From: Triangularia verruculosa
Lineage: Eukaryota > Ascomycota > Sordariomycetes > Sordariales > Podosporaceae
Assembly: GCA_033296885.1 (NCBI GenBank)
Contig: MU863916.1
Span: 186,001 to 250,000, forward strand
Reading direction: 5' to 3'
Length of the DNA stretch: 64,000 bases
Shown in pieces: positions 31,511-42,091 of the stretch; the first letter of the stretch is position 1; every line of letters begins with the position of its first letter. The position numbers and the translations under genes were made by a program. The notes beneath the pieces are model-generated. The model ran no database searches, was not told the origin of the DNA, and saw only the letters and a list, made by a program, of their open reading frames with translations.

Positions 31511-34500
31511 TTACTTACTACAACCCTCACAACCACCCTCTGGTGTCTCCTCATCCCCCCAATCTTTCACCTCCAACTTCAACCTCCCCTCACGAACATC
31601 CAGAAGCTGCGCCTTCAGTTCCCTCCAGAACGACAGCGGTGGCCGCTGGTCGTTATTCCAATACTCCATATGGCGCTTTTTAATCTCAGTCTCGTACCAC
31701 GCCCTCGCCTCACCCTCAGTCAGCCCGGCCAACATCTCCTCCTGCAGCTCTTGCGCCTCAATAATAGTTGCTTCATACTCCGCAATAAGCTTCATCGCCT
31801 CCTCACGCCTCTTCACCTCCTCCTCCTTCTCCTCCTCCTTCTCCTCCTCCTTATCCCCCTCTGGTGCCTCCCCTTCCCCTTCTAGTGCTTCCCCTTCCCC
31901 CTCTGGCGTCTCCTCTTCTCCCTTATCCTGACCCGCCTCATTATCACCCTCCAACTTTAACCTCCCCTCACGAACATCCAGAATCCGCTCCTTCAGTTCC
32001 CTCCAGAATGACAGCGGCGGAGGCTGTTCCCTGTCCTGATACTCCCTCTGGCGCATCTTGATCTCAGTCTCGTACCACGCCCTCGCCTTTGCTTGACTAA
32101 ACCCGGCCAACATCTCCTCCTGCATGTTCTGCGCCTCAACAAGAATTTTTTCATACTCCCTAACAAGTCCCTCCGCCATTTCACGTCTCCCCTCCTCGTC
32201 ACCCCTCTCCTCCTCCTTCTTCTCCTGCTCCGCGTCAATCTTTGCATCCTCCTCCCTGATCTGATCCAGCGTCGAAGTCAACGACTCGCTTATCGCCTGG
32301 TATATCTCCCTTCCCCCCATCCGTATATCAGCCGATCCCCCTGTCCCCTCCTGTCCTTCACAGCCGTCTTCAGCCTCAGCTTTAGCCTCAGCTTTAGCCT
32401 TGATTTTTAATACGTGATTCTTGTAGGTCTGCGCAAGTGAGGAGAACAAGCCAACCCTCACATTGGTTTTGGCCCAGCTGCTGATGACAAGTTGACGCGC
32501 CCTCGGCGATTTCGCTGCAGCCTTCTTCCTTTCGAACTCGGCTTTCAATCCAGAGCAGACGTCCATGATTTGCTGGCCGCTCTCCAATGTTACTTCCATG
32601 AACTGATCAAGAGGGACTGCACCCCGGTTGTAATCGCCGCGCGCCGCATCCATCTTCAACATCTGCTCCTTGACCATCGTATCGAGCTGTGTACCGGTCG
32701 GCAACTCGCGTGGCGCACTAGGCTCTTCCCATCTATCACAATGATCGATATGTTTTGCCATAAGTTCAGACATCCGGGCCCTTATGTCTTGCGTGGATAC
32801 ATACGCGGCATCCAACTGGACACGCTCCTCCGGCCTCGCCGTAGCCATCAACCCCTTGGCCTCTACATCTAGTCGTTTGTTTCTCTCTTCAATCATATTG
32901 CTCACCTCAGAAATCACCTTCCAGTACTCATCGCGAGTGATGTCGCCCCGGGCGAGCCTAAAGCGCGCCCCCGCCAACAATACAGCTTGTGCCTTCAAAA
33001 AAAGCACGAGCGGCGATTCCGGCCACGCACTTAAGTAGGCCATGAACTTTGCCTCCTCTTCGTCCATGTCCCCCACTACTGTCTTGTCGTCATCCGTTTC
33101 ATCGTTAGGCGTTTCATCGTCAGACGTTTCATCGACATCTGTTGTCGTGTCGTATTTTTTCACAACATCCTCCGGCTTGAGTACCCCTTTCTTGACATCT
33201 TCAATCTCCTGGTTTACTTCTGCGATCTTCCTTCTCAGATACCCCGATAAATCCAAATCTTGTGGGGTTGCTGCGAGAACCCCATCATACCAATCCACGA
33301 GACGCGCCTTCTCCTTCTCCAACCTAGCTACTGCCTCTGATTTCGGGAGCTCTTTGGCCTGCTTCGCTGCGCGTCTCGCCTCTTCTTCCTGTTTGAGCCT
33401 CGCCCTCGTCGCCTCCTCATCCTTCTTCAATTGCTCCTCTGCCCGTCTTGCCGCCTCTCTTTCAGCTTCCCTCTTTTGCTTAGCCTTAGCCGCCTCGGCC
33501 GCCCTGGCCGCATCTTGTTCTTCCTGCAGCTTCTTTTTCTTCTCAGCGGCCTCCTTAACCTTCGCATCCTCAAGTTCCCTGGCCTCCTGACTCAGCTTGC
33601 TCCTGCGTTCCTCCTCCCTCTTTGCCTTTGCTTCCGCTTCTCTCTTCGCTTTTCTACGCTTCGCCTCCGCCGCCGTTACGGTTTCCTTGTTGTTTTTCGC
33701 TTCTTCTTCCGCTCGCTTCTGCTCTTCGCGAATCCTCCTCTCCTCTGTCTCACGCCGTTCCTCCTCCTCCTTCTGCCTCCGCTCCTCCGCCAGCTTTCTC
33801 TCCTTCTCTTCCCGGAGTAATTGCGCCTTTGCCTTCTGTCTTTCCCTCTTCTGTCTGTCCCTCTCTGCTCTCGACATGTGTTGCTTTTCTTTAGGTTTCT
33901 GTTCCTCTTCAGCCTTCTTCTCCTCTTCTGCTTTCTTCGCCTCTTCAATCTTCTTCTGCTCTTCGGCCTTCTTCTGCTCTTCGGCCTTCTTCTGCTCTTC
34001 GGCCTTCTTCTTCTCTTCGGCCTTCTTCTTCTCTTCAGCCTTCTTCTTCTGCTCTTCAGCCTTCTTCTTCTGCTCTTCAGCCTTCCTCTGCTCTGCAGCC
34101 CTCCTCTGCTCTGCAGCCCTCCTCGCAGCCTCAACCTTCCTCTGCTCTTCAGCCCTCCTCTGCTCCTCAGCCCTCCTCGCAGCTTCAGCCCTCCTCTGCT
34201 CCTCAGCCCTCCTCGCAGCTTCAGCCCTCCTTGTAGCTTCAGCCTTCTTCTGCTCTTCAGCCTTCTTCTGCTCCTCAACCTTCTTCTGCTCCTCAGCCTT
34301 CTTCTGCTCCTCAACCTTCTTCTGCTCCTCAGCCTTCATCTGCTCTTCAGCTCTCCTCGCAGCTTCAGCCAAAGACCTATTTAACCTGTTTTTCTTTTCC
34401 TTTTGCTCTTCAGCCCTCTTCTGCTCTTCAGCCCTCTCCTGCTCTTCAGCCTTCCTCGCAGCTTCAACCTTCTTCTGCTCTTCAGCCTTCTTCTGCTCCT

Positions 34501-34951
34501 CAGCCTTCTTCGCAGCTTCGGCCTTTTCCTGCTCTTCAGCCTTCCTCGCAGCTTCAGCCTTCTTCTGCTCCTCGGCCTTCCGCGCAGCTTCGGCCTTTTC
34601 CTGCTCCTCGGCCTTCCGCGCAGCTTCGGCCTTTTCCTGCTCTTCAGCCCTCCTCGCAGCCTCAGCCTTCTTCTCCTCTTCAGCCCTCGCAGCTTTAGCC
34701 TTCTTCTCCACAGGCTTCTTTCCCACAACCGCCCACTCCTCAGCCTTCTTCTCCACCCCAGAATCCTTCCCCTTCCCACCACCAACGCCCCTTGTCCCCC
34801 CCGTCTTCAGCCTTCGCGTAACACTCCTCCTGCCAAGGATAGCACGAGACGACGTGACGATTGTCCTGCCCGTACGACGGCATACCTTTTTGGCTGCTAG
34901 CTGCGGATTTCCGCTCCGCCATCTGGGATACCGTCCAGAACCCTTTGACAC
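31511..34951 (-). CDS. Glu/Lys/Ala-rich coiled-coil protein, 5' end unresolved
   Basis: An open frame of 1146 codons with no ATG for its first 204 codons (first Met codon at 34339), so 34951 is only where the interpretable frame begins. Upstream it stays open for 18 more codons until the TAG (35006-35008) that ends the OTU gene in the same frame. Residues about 85-600 are a charged helical array of AEEQKK/AARKAEEQ units. Then comes an acidic linker (DETSDDETPNDETDDD), a helical middle about 650-900 (EEEAKFMAYLSAWPESP, YNRGAVPLDQFMEV), and two 71-residue modules at 31949-32161 and 31571-31783 with the shared motif ARAWYETEIK, SFWREL, DVREGRLKLE. No known family is recognised. It could be an extension of the OTU gene or a separate gene with an unseen first exon. 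Confidence 0.6.
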   Translation of the reverse strand: MSKGSGRYPRWRSGNPQLAAKKVCRRTGRTIVTSSRAILGRRSVTRRLKTGGTRGVGGGKGKDSGVEKKAEEWAVVGKKPVEKKAKAARAEEEKKAEAARRAEEQEKAEAARKAEEQEKAEAARKAEEQKKAEAARKAEEQEKAEAAKKAEEQKKAEEQKKVEAARKAEEQERAEEQKRAEEQKEKKNRLNRSLAEAARRAEEQMKAEEQKKVEEQKKAEEQKKVEEQKKAEEQKKAEATRRAEAARRAEEQRRAEAARRAEEQRRAEEQRKVEAARRAAEQRRAAEQRKAEEQKKKAEEQKKKAEEKKKAEEKKKAEEQKKAEEQKKAEEQKKIEEAKKAEEEKKAEEEQKPKEKQHMSRAERDRQKRERQKAKAQLLREEKERKLAEERRQKEEEERRETEERRIREEQKRAEEEAKNNKETVTAAEAKRRKAKREAEAKAKREEERRSKLSQEARELEDAKVKEAAEKKKKLQEEQDAARAAEAAKAKQKREAEREAARRAEEQLKKDEEATRARLKQEEEARRAAKQAKELPKSEAVARLEKEKARLVDWYDGVLAATPQDLDLSGYLRRKIAEVNQEIEDVKKGVLKPEDVVKKYDTTTDVDETSDDETPNDETDDDKTVVGDMDEEEAKFMAYLSAWPESPLVLFLKAQAVLLAGARFRLARGDITRDEYWKVISEVSNMIEERNKRLDVEAKGLMATARPEERVQLDAAYVSTQDIRARMSELMAKHIDHCDRWEEPSAPRELPTGTQLDTMVKEQMLKMDAARGDYNRGAVPLDQFMEVTLESGQQIMDVCSGLKAEFERKKAAAKSPRARQLVISSWAKTNVRVGLFSSLAQTYKNHVLKIKAKAEAKAEAEDGCEGQEGTGGSADIRMGGREIYQAISESLTSTLDQIREEDAKIDAEQEKKEEERGDEEGRREMAEGLVREYEKILVEAQNMQEEMLAGFSQAKARAWYETEIKMRQREYQDREQPPPLSFWRELKERILDVREGRLKLEGDNEAGQDKGEEETPEGEGEALEGEGEAPEGDKEEEKEEEKEEEVKRREEAMKLIAEYEATIIEAQELQEEMLAGLTEGEARAWYETEIKKRHMEYWNNDQRPPLSFWRELKAQLLDVREGRLKLEVKDWGDEETPEGGCEGCSK
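31571..31783 (-). repeat. 71-aa module, second copy
   Basis: Protein-level and DNA-level duplicate of 31949-32161. It runs from AEYEATIIEAQELQEEMLAG to LDVREGRLKLE. The 33-nt end is almost identical to that of the other copy. Confidence 0.85.
31949..32161 (-). repeat. 71-aa module, first copy
   Basis: It runs from REYEKILVEAQNMQEEMLAG to LDVREGRLKLE, with conserved W, Y and FWREL positions. An acidic, Gly/Pro-containing spacer separates it from the second copy. Confidence 0.85.
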
Positions 34952-35005
34952 AAAGATAGACCTCGCGACGTACCCATCTATAAAGACCCGGGCGCGTAGT
35001 TCGCC

Positions 35006-36016
35006 CTACAAGTCCCGCGGCCGCAGGGAATTGTAATGCTCAAAACCCTTATTCGCAGAATAAAAAGATAACCACAACATGGGTGATCCCTCTCCTATGA
35101 CCTGATCCTTCTGTTGATCCACCACCACCTTGATCGACACCTTGTAGACCTTTGCCAAGGCCTGCAGCTCCAGCTGGCCGCCCCAAGCCGTCGTTTCCCG
35201 TGTTCTGTGCAGGTATTTCTCAAAATCTGGGATTTTGTCGGTATAATCCACAAAAGGAGCAAAATAATCCTTGTGTGCCTCCATGTAGTCCGCTGCTTGC
35301 TTTCTTAATTCCTTGGGTTCCAGAAGCTCGCTCGTCAAGCCGCGAAAGTGAAGCTGGTCGGCAATGGCGTAGTACATGCAGTGACCATCACCAGTGACCT
35401 CCTTCTCCACCAAGGCATTCTCCTCCATAACCTTTTGACGATACCTCAACTGCTGGGTAGCGAGGTTGGGCATATTTTTGGCCTCTTCTTCTGCCTTCGC
35501 AATATCCGCCTCCATCTCAGCCTTTCTACGGGCGGCACGTTCCTTCTGGCGGTTGCGTTTCTTCCCGGGCGCTCCGTTGGTCTGCTGTTGTGGTGACGTG
35601 GGGGTTATCTCTTGGGCCTCTTCTGTGGCTGCGTCGGCGGAACTGGTCGTGTCCTTTTCTGGAGAGGGTGGTGGCTGCTCTGGTTCTGGTTCCGGCTCTT
35701 GCTCTTGCTCTGGCTCTGATTCGGGATCAGAGGTGCCCTGTTGTTTTCTTCGCAACGCGGATTCCTCCTCCTGCTGTCTAGCCGTGAGCTCTTTCAACTT
35801 CTGCTCCTCCTCGCCATTGACCTTTTTCCTATTCTTTTTGGTGGCGTTCTTCTTGAGTTGGATCGAGCGGGAATTGAAATCATTCAGTTCTTTGCGATGG
35901 CGCTTGGCCATCTCCTCAAGTTCTTGCGTGTGACGCTCAAGGAGCTCTGTGACTGTTTCCTCTCGAGGAACAGTAGCAGCGGCCTCGACCGCGGGAGGTG
36001 GTGCTGGGTCACCCAT
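35006..36016 (-). CDS. OTU-domain cysteine protease (OTUD6-like)
   Basis: Predicted deubiquitinase of 336 aa. I chose the ATG at 36016 (MGDPAPPPAVE); the frame continues upstream to 36082, but that stretch reads like leader. The N-terminal half is a coiled coil with LLERHTQELEEMAKRHRKEL, then a Glu/Pro-rich linker and a basic helix (KKRNRQKERAARRKAEME), the layout of OTUD6B-type proteins. The OTU fold starts about residue 200. GDGHCMYYAI gives Asp210 and Cys213, GLTSELLEPKELRKQAADYM follows, WGGQLELQALA is the variable loop strand, and the catalytic His is about 327 in GFEHYNSL. The natural end is soon after. Its TAG stop is followed, in the same frame, by the long coiled-coil frame ending at 31511. 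Confidence 0.88.
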   Translation of the reverse strand: MGDPAPPPAVEAAATVPREETVTELLERHTQELEEMAKRHRKELNDFNSRSIQLKKNATKKNRKKVNGEEEQKLKELTARQQEEESALRRKQQGTSDPESEPEQEQEPEPEPEQPPPSPEKDTTSSADAATEEAQEITPTSPQQQTNGAPGKKRNRQKERAARRKAEMEADIAKAEEEAKNMPNLATQQLRYRQKVMEENALVEKEVTGDGHCMYYAIADQLHFRGLTSELLEPKELRKQAADYMEAHKDYFAPFVDYTDKIPDFEKYLHRTRETTAWGGQLELQALAKVYKVSIKVVVDQQKDQVIGEGSPMLWLSFYSANKGFEHYNSLRPRDL

Positions 36017-36783
36017 GGCGTATTTTAGGGCGTGTGTCTTTCTAGATAGTGATGCTCTAGTCGACTGATGACGATGCAACAATGAATGAGAGTCGAAAGC
36101 TGCTGAAACGGATGTGGTTGAGCGAAAGTGAGAGAAAGTGGGAGAGTTTATTGTAGAAGTTGCTTGACAAGCGGCGAAAATGATGGTGGGGTAGCTGCTC
36201 TGGCGGGGCCATGGAAGGTTTGTTCCTCACAGCACCTCACTTGGCAGGTGCGCCCTGAACACGAAACCTCGCACTTTCTATTTGTCTGATCATACCTACA
36301 TAAGGTAACTAAGCCGTGCCAAAAAAAAACATCGAGTTGAGATAACCCACTATACCTGCCCGTATTCAGGCTGAAGGAAAGGAAGAAAGCAAAGACAGAA
36401 GCTAGCAGACCAGTCACCTCCCGGTAACAAGAAACAAAGCGATGAAACCAGCCCTCCACTGTCAAACACCTTGAACACCACCCCATTCGAAAAGAAACCT
36501 CCAGAAACGAGAGAGAGTAGAAGGGAAATGTGTTAGTATATATCGAGAAACGACACATAGATGCTGCTTGCTCTGTTCAACTCTTGACATTCTCATTCCC
36601 CCTTCCACCTCTTGTCACTGTATATGCCCGCTTTGCTTGCTGTGCTGTTGTTCTCGACTACCTAGCCCTCCCCCAATGCTCAAACTTGAACTGCCGATGA
36701 TCGTGTAAAAAGCCTACTTCCTCTTTCCCCTTCCAGTCTTACACCCATGCCCAAATGACAATTCAACACTCACTCTTCCGACC
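36017..36783. other. Intergenic: OTU promoter and vid30 3' flank
   Basis: Both neighbours are on the minus strand. No gene-like frame is present. I see no distinctive regulatory motif. Confidence 0.5.
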
Positions 36784-39243
36784 CTACAGCAACTGACTAG
36801 GCGGGATCTGCCTGAATATCCCCTCCAGCGTCACGAATGCCCCCGGTCCTCCGTCCTTGGCCAGATCCTCCAGTAGAACTGAAGTTTGCGCGTAAACGTT
36901 TTCAAGCGCTGCGCGGGACGACTTGCCGAGCGAAGCTACGCGTCCATATCAGTGTTCTGCACGTCAACCATAATAATCGGAAATATTAGACTTACTCAGG
37001 ATAGCACTGTTCAACTCCTCCGCCACCGCAACTCTCCCCTTCCCGTCCAGCAAATGTGACACCTCCGGCACCTGTAGCGGATTCGCATACGCAATCAAGC
37101 TGAAGATGTCATCCAGATGCTTCGCCGTCTCCCTCCTCGGATCACTACTGAACTCGCCTCTGAGCTCTTGTCCATACTCCAGCACTTCCTCAGAGAGTTT
37201 GCCAAGCTGAAGAATATAAAACTCTCTTTCGTCATCCCACTCGTCTTGCATCTCCTCATCGTTGTCCCCCAGCCCCCGTTTCCGGCGCTGTTCTTCAAGC
37301 TTCCTGTTTCGCTCCTCCAGCTTCAGGTTCATCTCTGCCTCCTTGCAAATCATCTCGATGAACTTGCGGCATCGCAATTTGAAGTAGACTTGCTCATTCT
37401 CTTTCAAAACGTGGGGGTAGCATTGCTCCGTGAGGCGCATACCGCGGTCAATCTCGCCTTCTAGTATCGCTCTACGGATTCTTTGCCGGTTGTTGGCGTC
37501 TTCGTCATCTTTGATGTTGATGCCCTTGATCGTTTCCTTGGGGTCGAGTCTGAGAGCGGTTTTCTCGGCGTGAATTTCTTTCGCAAAGGCCCGGGCTGTC
37601 TCGACGTAGCCATCGTGTTGCAAAAACTGCAGCACCAGCTGCTGAATGAGCTCCGTTTCCGACAGGTCTGGGGCCAAGATGCGGGTGTCGATGCGGCTTA
37701 TCTCGTCTTCAATCATCTTTTGTTGTTTCTGTATGTGTCACAGATTGTCAGTTACCGTCCAACATGACCCAGCCGCCATCAGCAAACTCACCCGCATGTA
37801 GTTATCGATATCAAACATGAACGGCTGCTGCCCAAAGTTGGCCCAGATATGGTCCCCAGTCTTCTTTAACCCAATCATTGGAAACAGCTTCCCTGCCTTG
37901 CAGTCCTTGAAGTTGATATCTCGGAACGCCATCTCTACAGTTTGTATGCTTTCGTTAGTAACCTTCTTTTACTTCTTTCACTGCCGCATTGGCAACTTAC
38001 TCAGCTCCTTCCCATTTTTTGTAAACAACGCCTGGCCCAGCCGAAAATTAACCAAACAACCAACCGTATCCTTTGGGCCAAACTTGGGGCCATACGCCTT
38101 CCCCACATTCTGCGCAGCGAAGCAATTCCCATCGTCTCCATGATACCCCCAACTCTCGGGCTCCCACCCTGGTGCTCGGTTCAGCGCAGCCATCTGACTA
38201 GAGAATCCAATCGCAATAGGTGGCATGTCGTCGTTCGCTGATGACTTCTTTTTGTTGAGAACCGTGATCTCGAAATAATACACACCGCATGCCGGATTCA
38301 TGTGGTGATCAGCTCTCGCCGCCGAGGCTTCGTGGTCACTACTCATCCTACCAGTAAAGGTGACCTCGTACCCGTCCGCCGAAAGCTCAAGCGAAGTTTC
38401 CCTGTCATCTTTATTCCACTTCGACGGCAATGGACTGACCTCCTCCTCCGCCAAACCCTGGCTCAATGCTGACTTCTCAACCACATCAAATGCCACCCCG
38501 CGATGCGAGCCACCACCGGCATGTACCTTTCCAGCCATGGGCGATAAAGTGTGGTGGCTGTTTCCGTTTGTCGCCAGTCCTCCCGCTCTCGTCTGTGCCT
38601 TCGGCCCCATCACGCCAGTTTCTCGTTCCCTGTCAGCTAGTATCCTCGCCCTGTGCTGCTCTTCCAGTTTGGAGAGGTAAGACGTGCCCCGGAGATAGGA
38701 TGGGGCGAGAAAGTTCGGAGTGCCCCCGCCGGACAGGAAGGGGTTGGCGCCAGCGCCAGCTCCTGTATGCGTGGCGTTGTCCACATCTGTGGCGTCGGGA
38801 AAGTTTAAAGGTTCCTTGTTCAAGAACATATCGAAAGCCCGGGACATGGGAAAGTTGGACCCTAGTCTCGCCGGTGGTGGCCAAGGGCCGCTGCTGGTAT
38901 TATTATTATTGTACCCGTTCCCGTTGTTTTGTGATGTGTAGCCCGCGTCCATGTCCATGCCGGCAGCGAGAAATGCTGGAGGGTTGATTCGCGTGAAGTT
39001 GGGGTAATGAGGTGTGAGTCTATCGAGCTCGGGGTAGTAAGGGTTGTGAGTATCGAGGTCGGTGTCGGGGTTGGGATCAAGGATATGTGAGAAGCCCAAG
39101 GCCGACGATCGGGAAGCTGGTTGCTGCTGCTGCTGCTGCTGCTGTGATCCGGAGACGACCGAGGCGTACGATGTCCTCCTGGTGAAGTTACTGGCGGCGG
39201 CGCCGTGCTGTGACTGCTGTGACTGTTGGTATGGGTTCGTCAT
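36784..39243 (-). CDS. vid30: Vid30/Gid1 (RanBPM-like) GID/CTLH E3 ligase subunit
   Basis: Scaffold subunit of the GID/CTLH ubiquitin ligase, known in yeast for degrading gluconeogenic enzymes. The CDS is complement(join(36784..36935, 36996..37728, 37792..37934, 38001..39243)), 756 aa. Introns are 66, 63 and 60 nt with GTAAGT, GTGAGT and GTAAGT donors, and all phases agree. The first has a TACTAAC branch. The N terminus is disordered with a polyglutamine run (about 8 Gln). The SPRY domain covers about 290-460 (GVYYFEITVLNKK, IGFSSQMAAL, PGWEPESWGYHGDDG, MAFRDINF, PMIGLK). Then come LisH about 485-515 (LVLQFLQHDGYVETA), CTLH about 525-590 (AILEGEIDRGM) and a CRA region to SLGKSSRAALENVY and a short tail. 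The start ATG (MTNPYQQSQ) is the first in frame. Confidence 0.9.
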
Positions 39244-41226
39244 GGTGAGGGGTGGCAACAGCTGGAGCAGCTGAGGGGGAGAAGGAGCAGGGAGGGGTGG
39301 AGCTCGTCAGTACCGAGCTCTTGGGCGGCGACAAGGACGACGAGAGGATCTCCAGACCGCAATTCGGCCACCTGAGCCCCGTACCTCGTAGACTGACAAT
39401 AGTGTATAGGTGGTAAAGGGGGCTTGTGGCTTTCAGCAACTGGGGCGTCGTGCGTTGGTGGTGTGCATCGACCGTCGAGCGGTGCCCTCGGTCCTCTTGT
39501 CGCTGGGACGCTATGTCATAGATTCCGGGACCCGGCGTCTCTAGCTGGGTTGGAGTGCTGCGTGGCTTTGTGGAATTCAACGGGGTGTGACTTGGGCAAA
39601 ATGAGGTGGGTAGACCAATCGAGTCGCTGATTGCAATGGGGAGAGATGGTAACTCGGATGCTGCTTTTTGATCCTGTTCTGATTGTCTTTCTAATCAGGT
39701 CGGGTCAATCAATGCCTGTGAGGTGCCCAGGACGTCGCTTCTGGCAGCAAGTGCGGGTCCCTCTCTGGCCGTGTCAGTGGAGATTCCTGGGCGGCAGTGG
39801 GCACTGGCGGGATCATGGGGTCTTCCCCAACGCTTGTCTTCCAAGAGACCCACCTCACGGTGGAACTGTGGCCATAGCGTCACTCTCACGACCACCTGCC
39901 TTATCATAATCTTTGATCTTTGCAAGACGACCCGGCCTGACTTGAGGTGTTCCGATGCTCGGATACTCACGAGCCCAGAGAGGCCAAATAATAGCGAAAT
40001 ACTCTGTTTCTCTTCTATTTCTGTTGAGCTGGCCATCCCTAATCTCACCGACCAATCAAGCTATTCCTCACCGGTGGAAACCTGAGGCATCTCAACCTTC
40101 CCTGACCAAACCGGCACTGGCACGGAATACCTACATGGACGGACAAGTACCTCGGTACCTCTTCCCCAGCACGCTCGACGTAATCCTGCCATGCAATGGC
40201 GATGTGGTGAACCAGGAAGGAAGAGGCACAAGCTGACTGTCCCCCACTCCAATACACACATCGGGTGTTTCTCATGTCTTGTCTCGCCAAACATCACCAC
40301 CGCCTTCATTCGTACGTAACCGTCCGGTCATGGCCGATTAAACTCCACAGAAGTGTCTGCGGTTTTTATTCCATTTGGAAAATTCAGGTGGACGGGCTTT
40401 CCCGAGTCATTCCGGATGAATGTCCCCTGAAATAAAGGACTCTCTTTGACCAGCTGACCTGGTTTTTCATCCCATCCGATTTGTTGGCCATGTTTGTCTT
40501 TATCGTGCCCAATTTCTGCACCGTGTAAATATTGATCAAAAAGGGACAGTGAGAGAAAAATGCCATCACGATAAGCATAACGCCTTGTTTTCCGGTATCC
40601 CCGACACCTCGCAGTTGGTCAAGAGACAAACGAGAATCTCCAAGTGCAGTACTCGCAAAAAAGAGAAAAAGCTCTTTATCCGTGATCAAAACAAGTGAAA
40701 AAAAAATCTATCCTCTCTCCTCATTGTTGCCTATGCGCGGTTGCGTATCTGCCTTGTCTGCTTCTACCCTGTCTGTGGAGAGAAGCAAAATACCATTTCC
40801 ATCCCTTCAACAACCTTTTAATTTAATTTACAGGCTCTCAAATGTTTGTCTCCCCTGTCTCTCCCAAAAACTCAAGCCATCTTCCCTTGTGCTCCCAAAC
40901 GCCTTGCCACACACTGGTATCGCCTGGCCAGTGCGGCATGATGAACCCCAAACGAAGTTACAAACAAACGGCCGTTCCGTTCCGTTCTTGTCCCCCCTGT
41001 TCCAGTTTTTGCCTTGCCTGTTCTCTGTGTGACACCTGGAGCAATGAAAAGAAAAAGGAAATGCAAGAAAAAAAAAACGCTCCCACCAACTACATTTGAA
41101 AAAAAAAAAAACCCAGAACGCCCGAGGCTGTGTGCTGATGTGAATCGTATGTTGAGATTCGACGTGTTGTAAAGATTGATTATTAAACGAATGAAGTCGC
41201 TGGCTGTGAAAGGATTGAAAAATGAA
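39244..41226. other. Intergenic upstream of vid30
   Basis: About 2 kb forming the vid30 promoter and leader and the 3' flank of the Ies4 gene. Only short overlapping frames are present. Poly-A runs occur at 41069-41112. No gene is supported. Confidence 0.5.
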
Positions 41227-42091
41227 TCAAGAGGCGGCAGCGATAGGAGCAGGGACTGGAGGCGCCGGCGAGGGAGCTGCGCTGATGCTGGGGGCGCTGG
41301 TCATCTCGATGTCGCCACCATTGTTGCTGGTGTCGCTCTTGAGTTGTTGGCTGCTGCTGTCCTTGTTTTCCTTGCTGCTGCCATCGACAGACACTGGGGT
41401 TGATGATGAGTCTGTCGAGGTCTCGGCCGACATCTTGGGAGGCGCAACCCAGCGTGGAATTTCCCAGACGACACCCGTAAAGCTCTTCATCGTAAAGCCG
41501 CCTCTGCTCCACTTGCGGCAGGGCTTGCCTGACCGATCGAGGGCACGGAGGCCAGCATTGATAGCACCTTGGTTGGCCTTGGGGCCGAGCTTGTGAGCTC
41601 CGAGGCTGGCTCTACCACCTTCGATAGTTCCGTCCTCACTGTGTAAAATGTTAGCAATGCATCAAGTCAAGGGGCAGCGATGATCGGATCGATGGTGAAA
41701 AGGCAACGTACAGTCTTTGCTTCTTCTTGGGACCGGGCTTTCCCCGGACCTTCGGCTCTCCATTGAGAGCAGCCGCACCTCTCTTGACGCCCTTCTTCTT
41801 AGGACCCTCGGCGGGAGGACCCATGCTGACAGACGGAGGTGCAGGCGTGCCGGCGGCTGGAGTATTAGGGCTCGAGTCGGACGCGTTCTCGGTGTTGGAG
41901 TTGAGGGTCGCAGCAGGGAGCGTCGTCGATGTGGCGGGCGACTCCTTGACTGGCGAGTCTTCCTTCACGTAGTCCGGGTCGACGATAGCTCGGAGCTTGG
42001 CGCTGGGGACTCGGAGAGTGACGAGGCCAGGAGCGTTGTTGGACTTTCGACGGTCCTTGGCCGCGGCGGCGCTTTTGCTGGAAGGAGCCAT
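41227..42091 (-). CDS. ies4: INO80 chromatin remodeller subunit Ies4 (DUF1711)
   Basis: Small nuclear subunit of the INO80 complex, by family resemblance. The CDS is complement(join(41227..41638, 41712..42091)), 263 aa. The 73-nt intron has a GTACGT donor and a TTACACAG acceptor (phase 2), joining KKKQRL to EDGTIEGG. The N terminus MAPSSKSAAAAKDRRKSN is followed by LVTLRVPSAKLRAIVDPDYV, the usual opening of this fungal family. A basic stretch (PKKKGVKRG, KVRGKPGPKKKQR) looks like a nuclear localisation signal. The conserved core is LGAHKLGPKANQGAINAGLRAL followed by CRKWSRGGFTMKSFTGVVWEIPRW. The tail is Ser/Pro/Ala-rich. The frame upstream of 42091 is leader. Confidence 0.85.

Noticed and set aside
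33597..35036. Long plus-strand open frame rich in Ser, Phe and Cys
   Set aside because: It is the antisense of the AEEQKK codon repeats. Such composition arises mechanically from the opposite strand and shows no domain.
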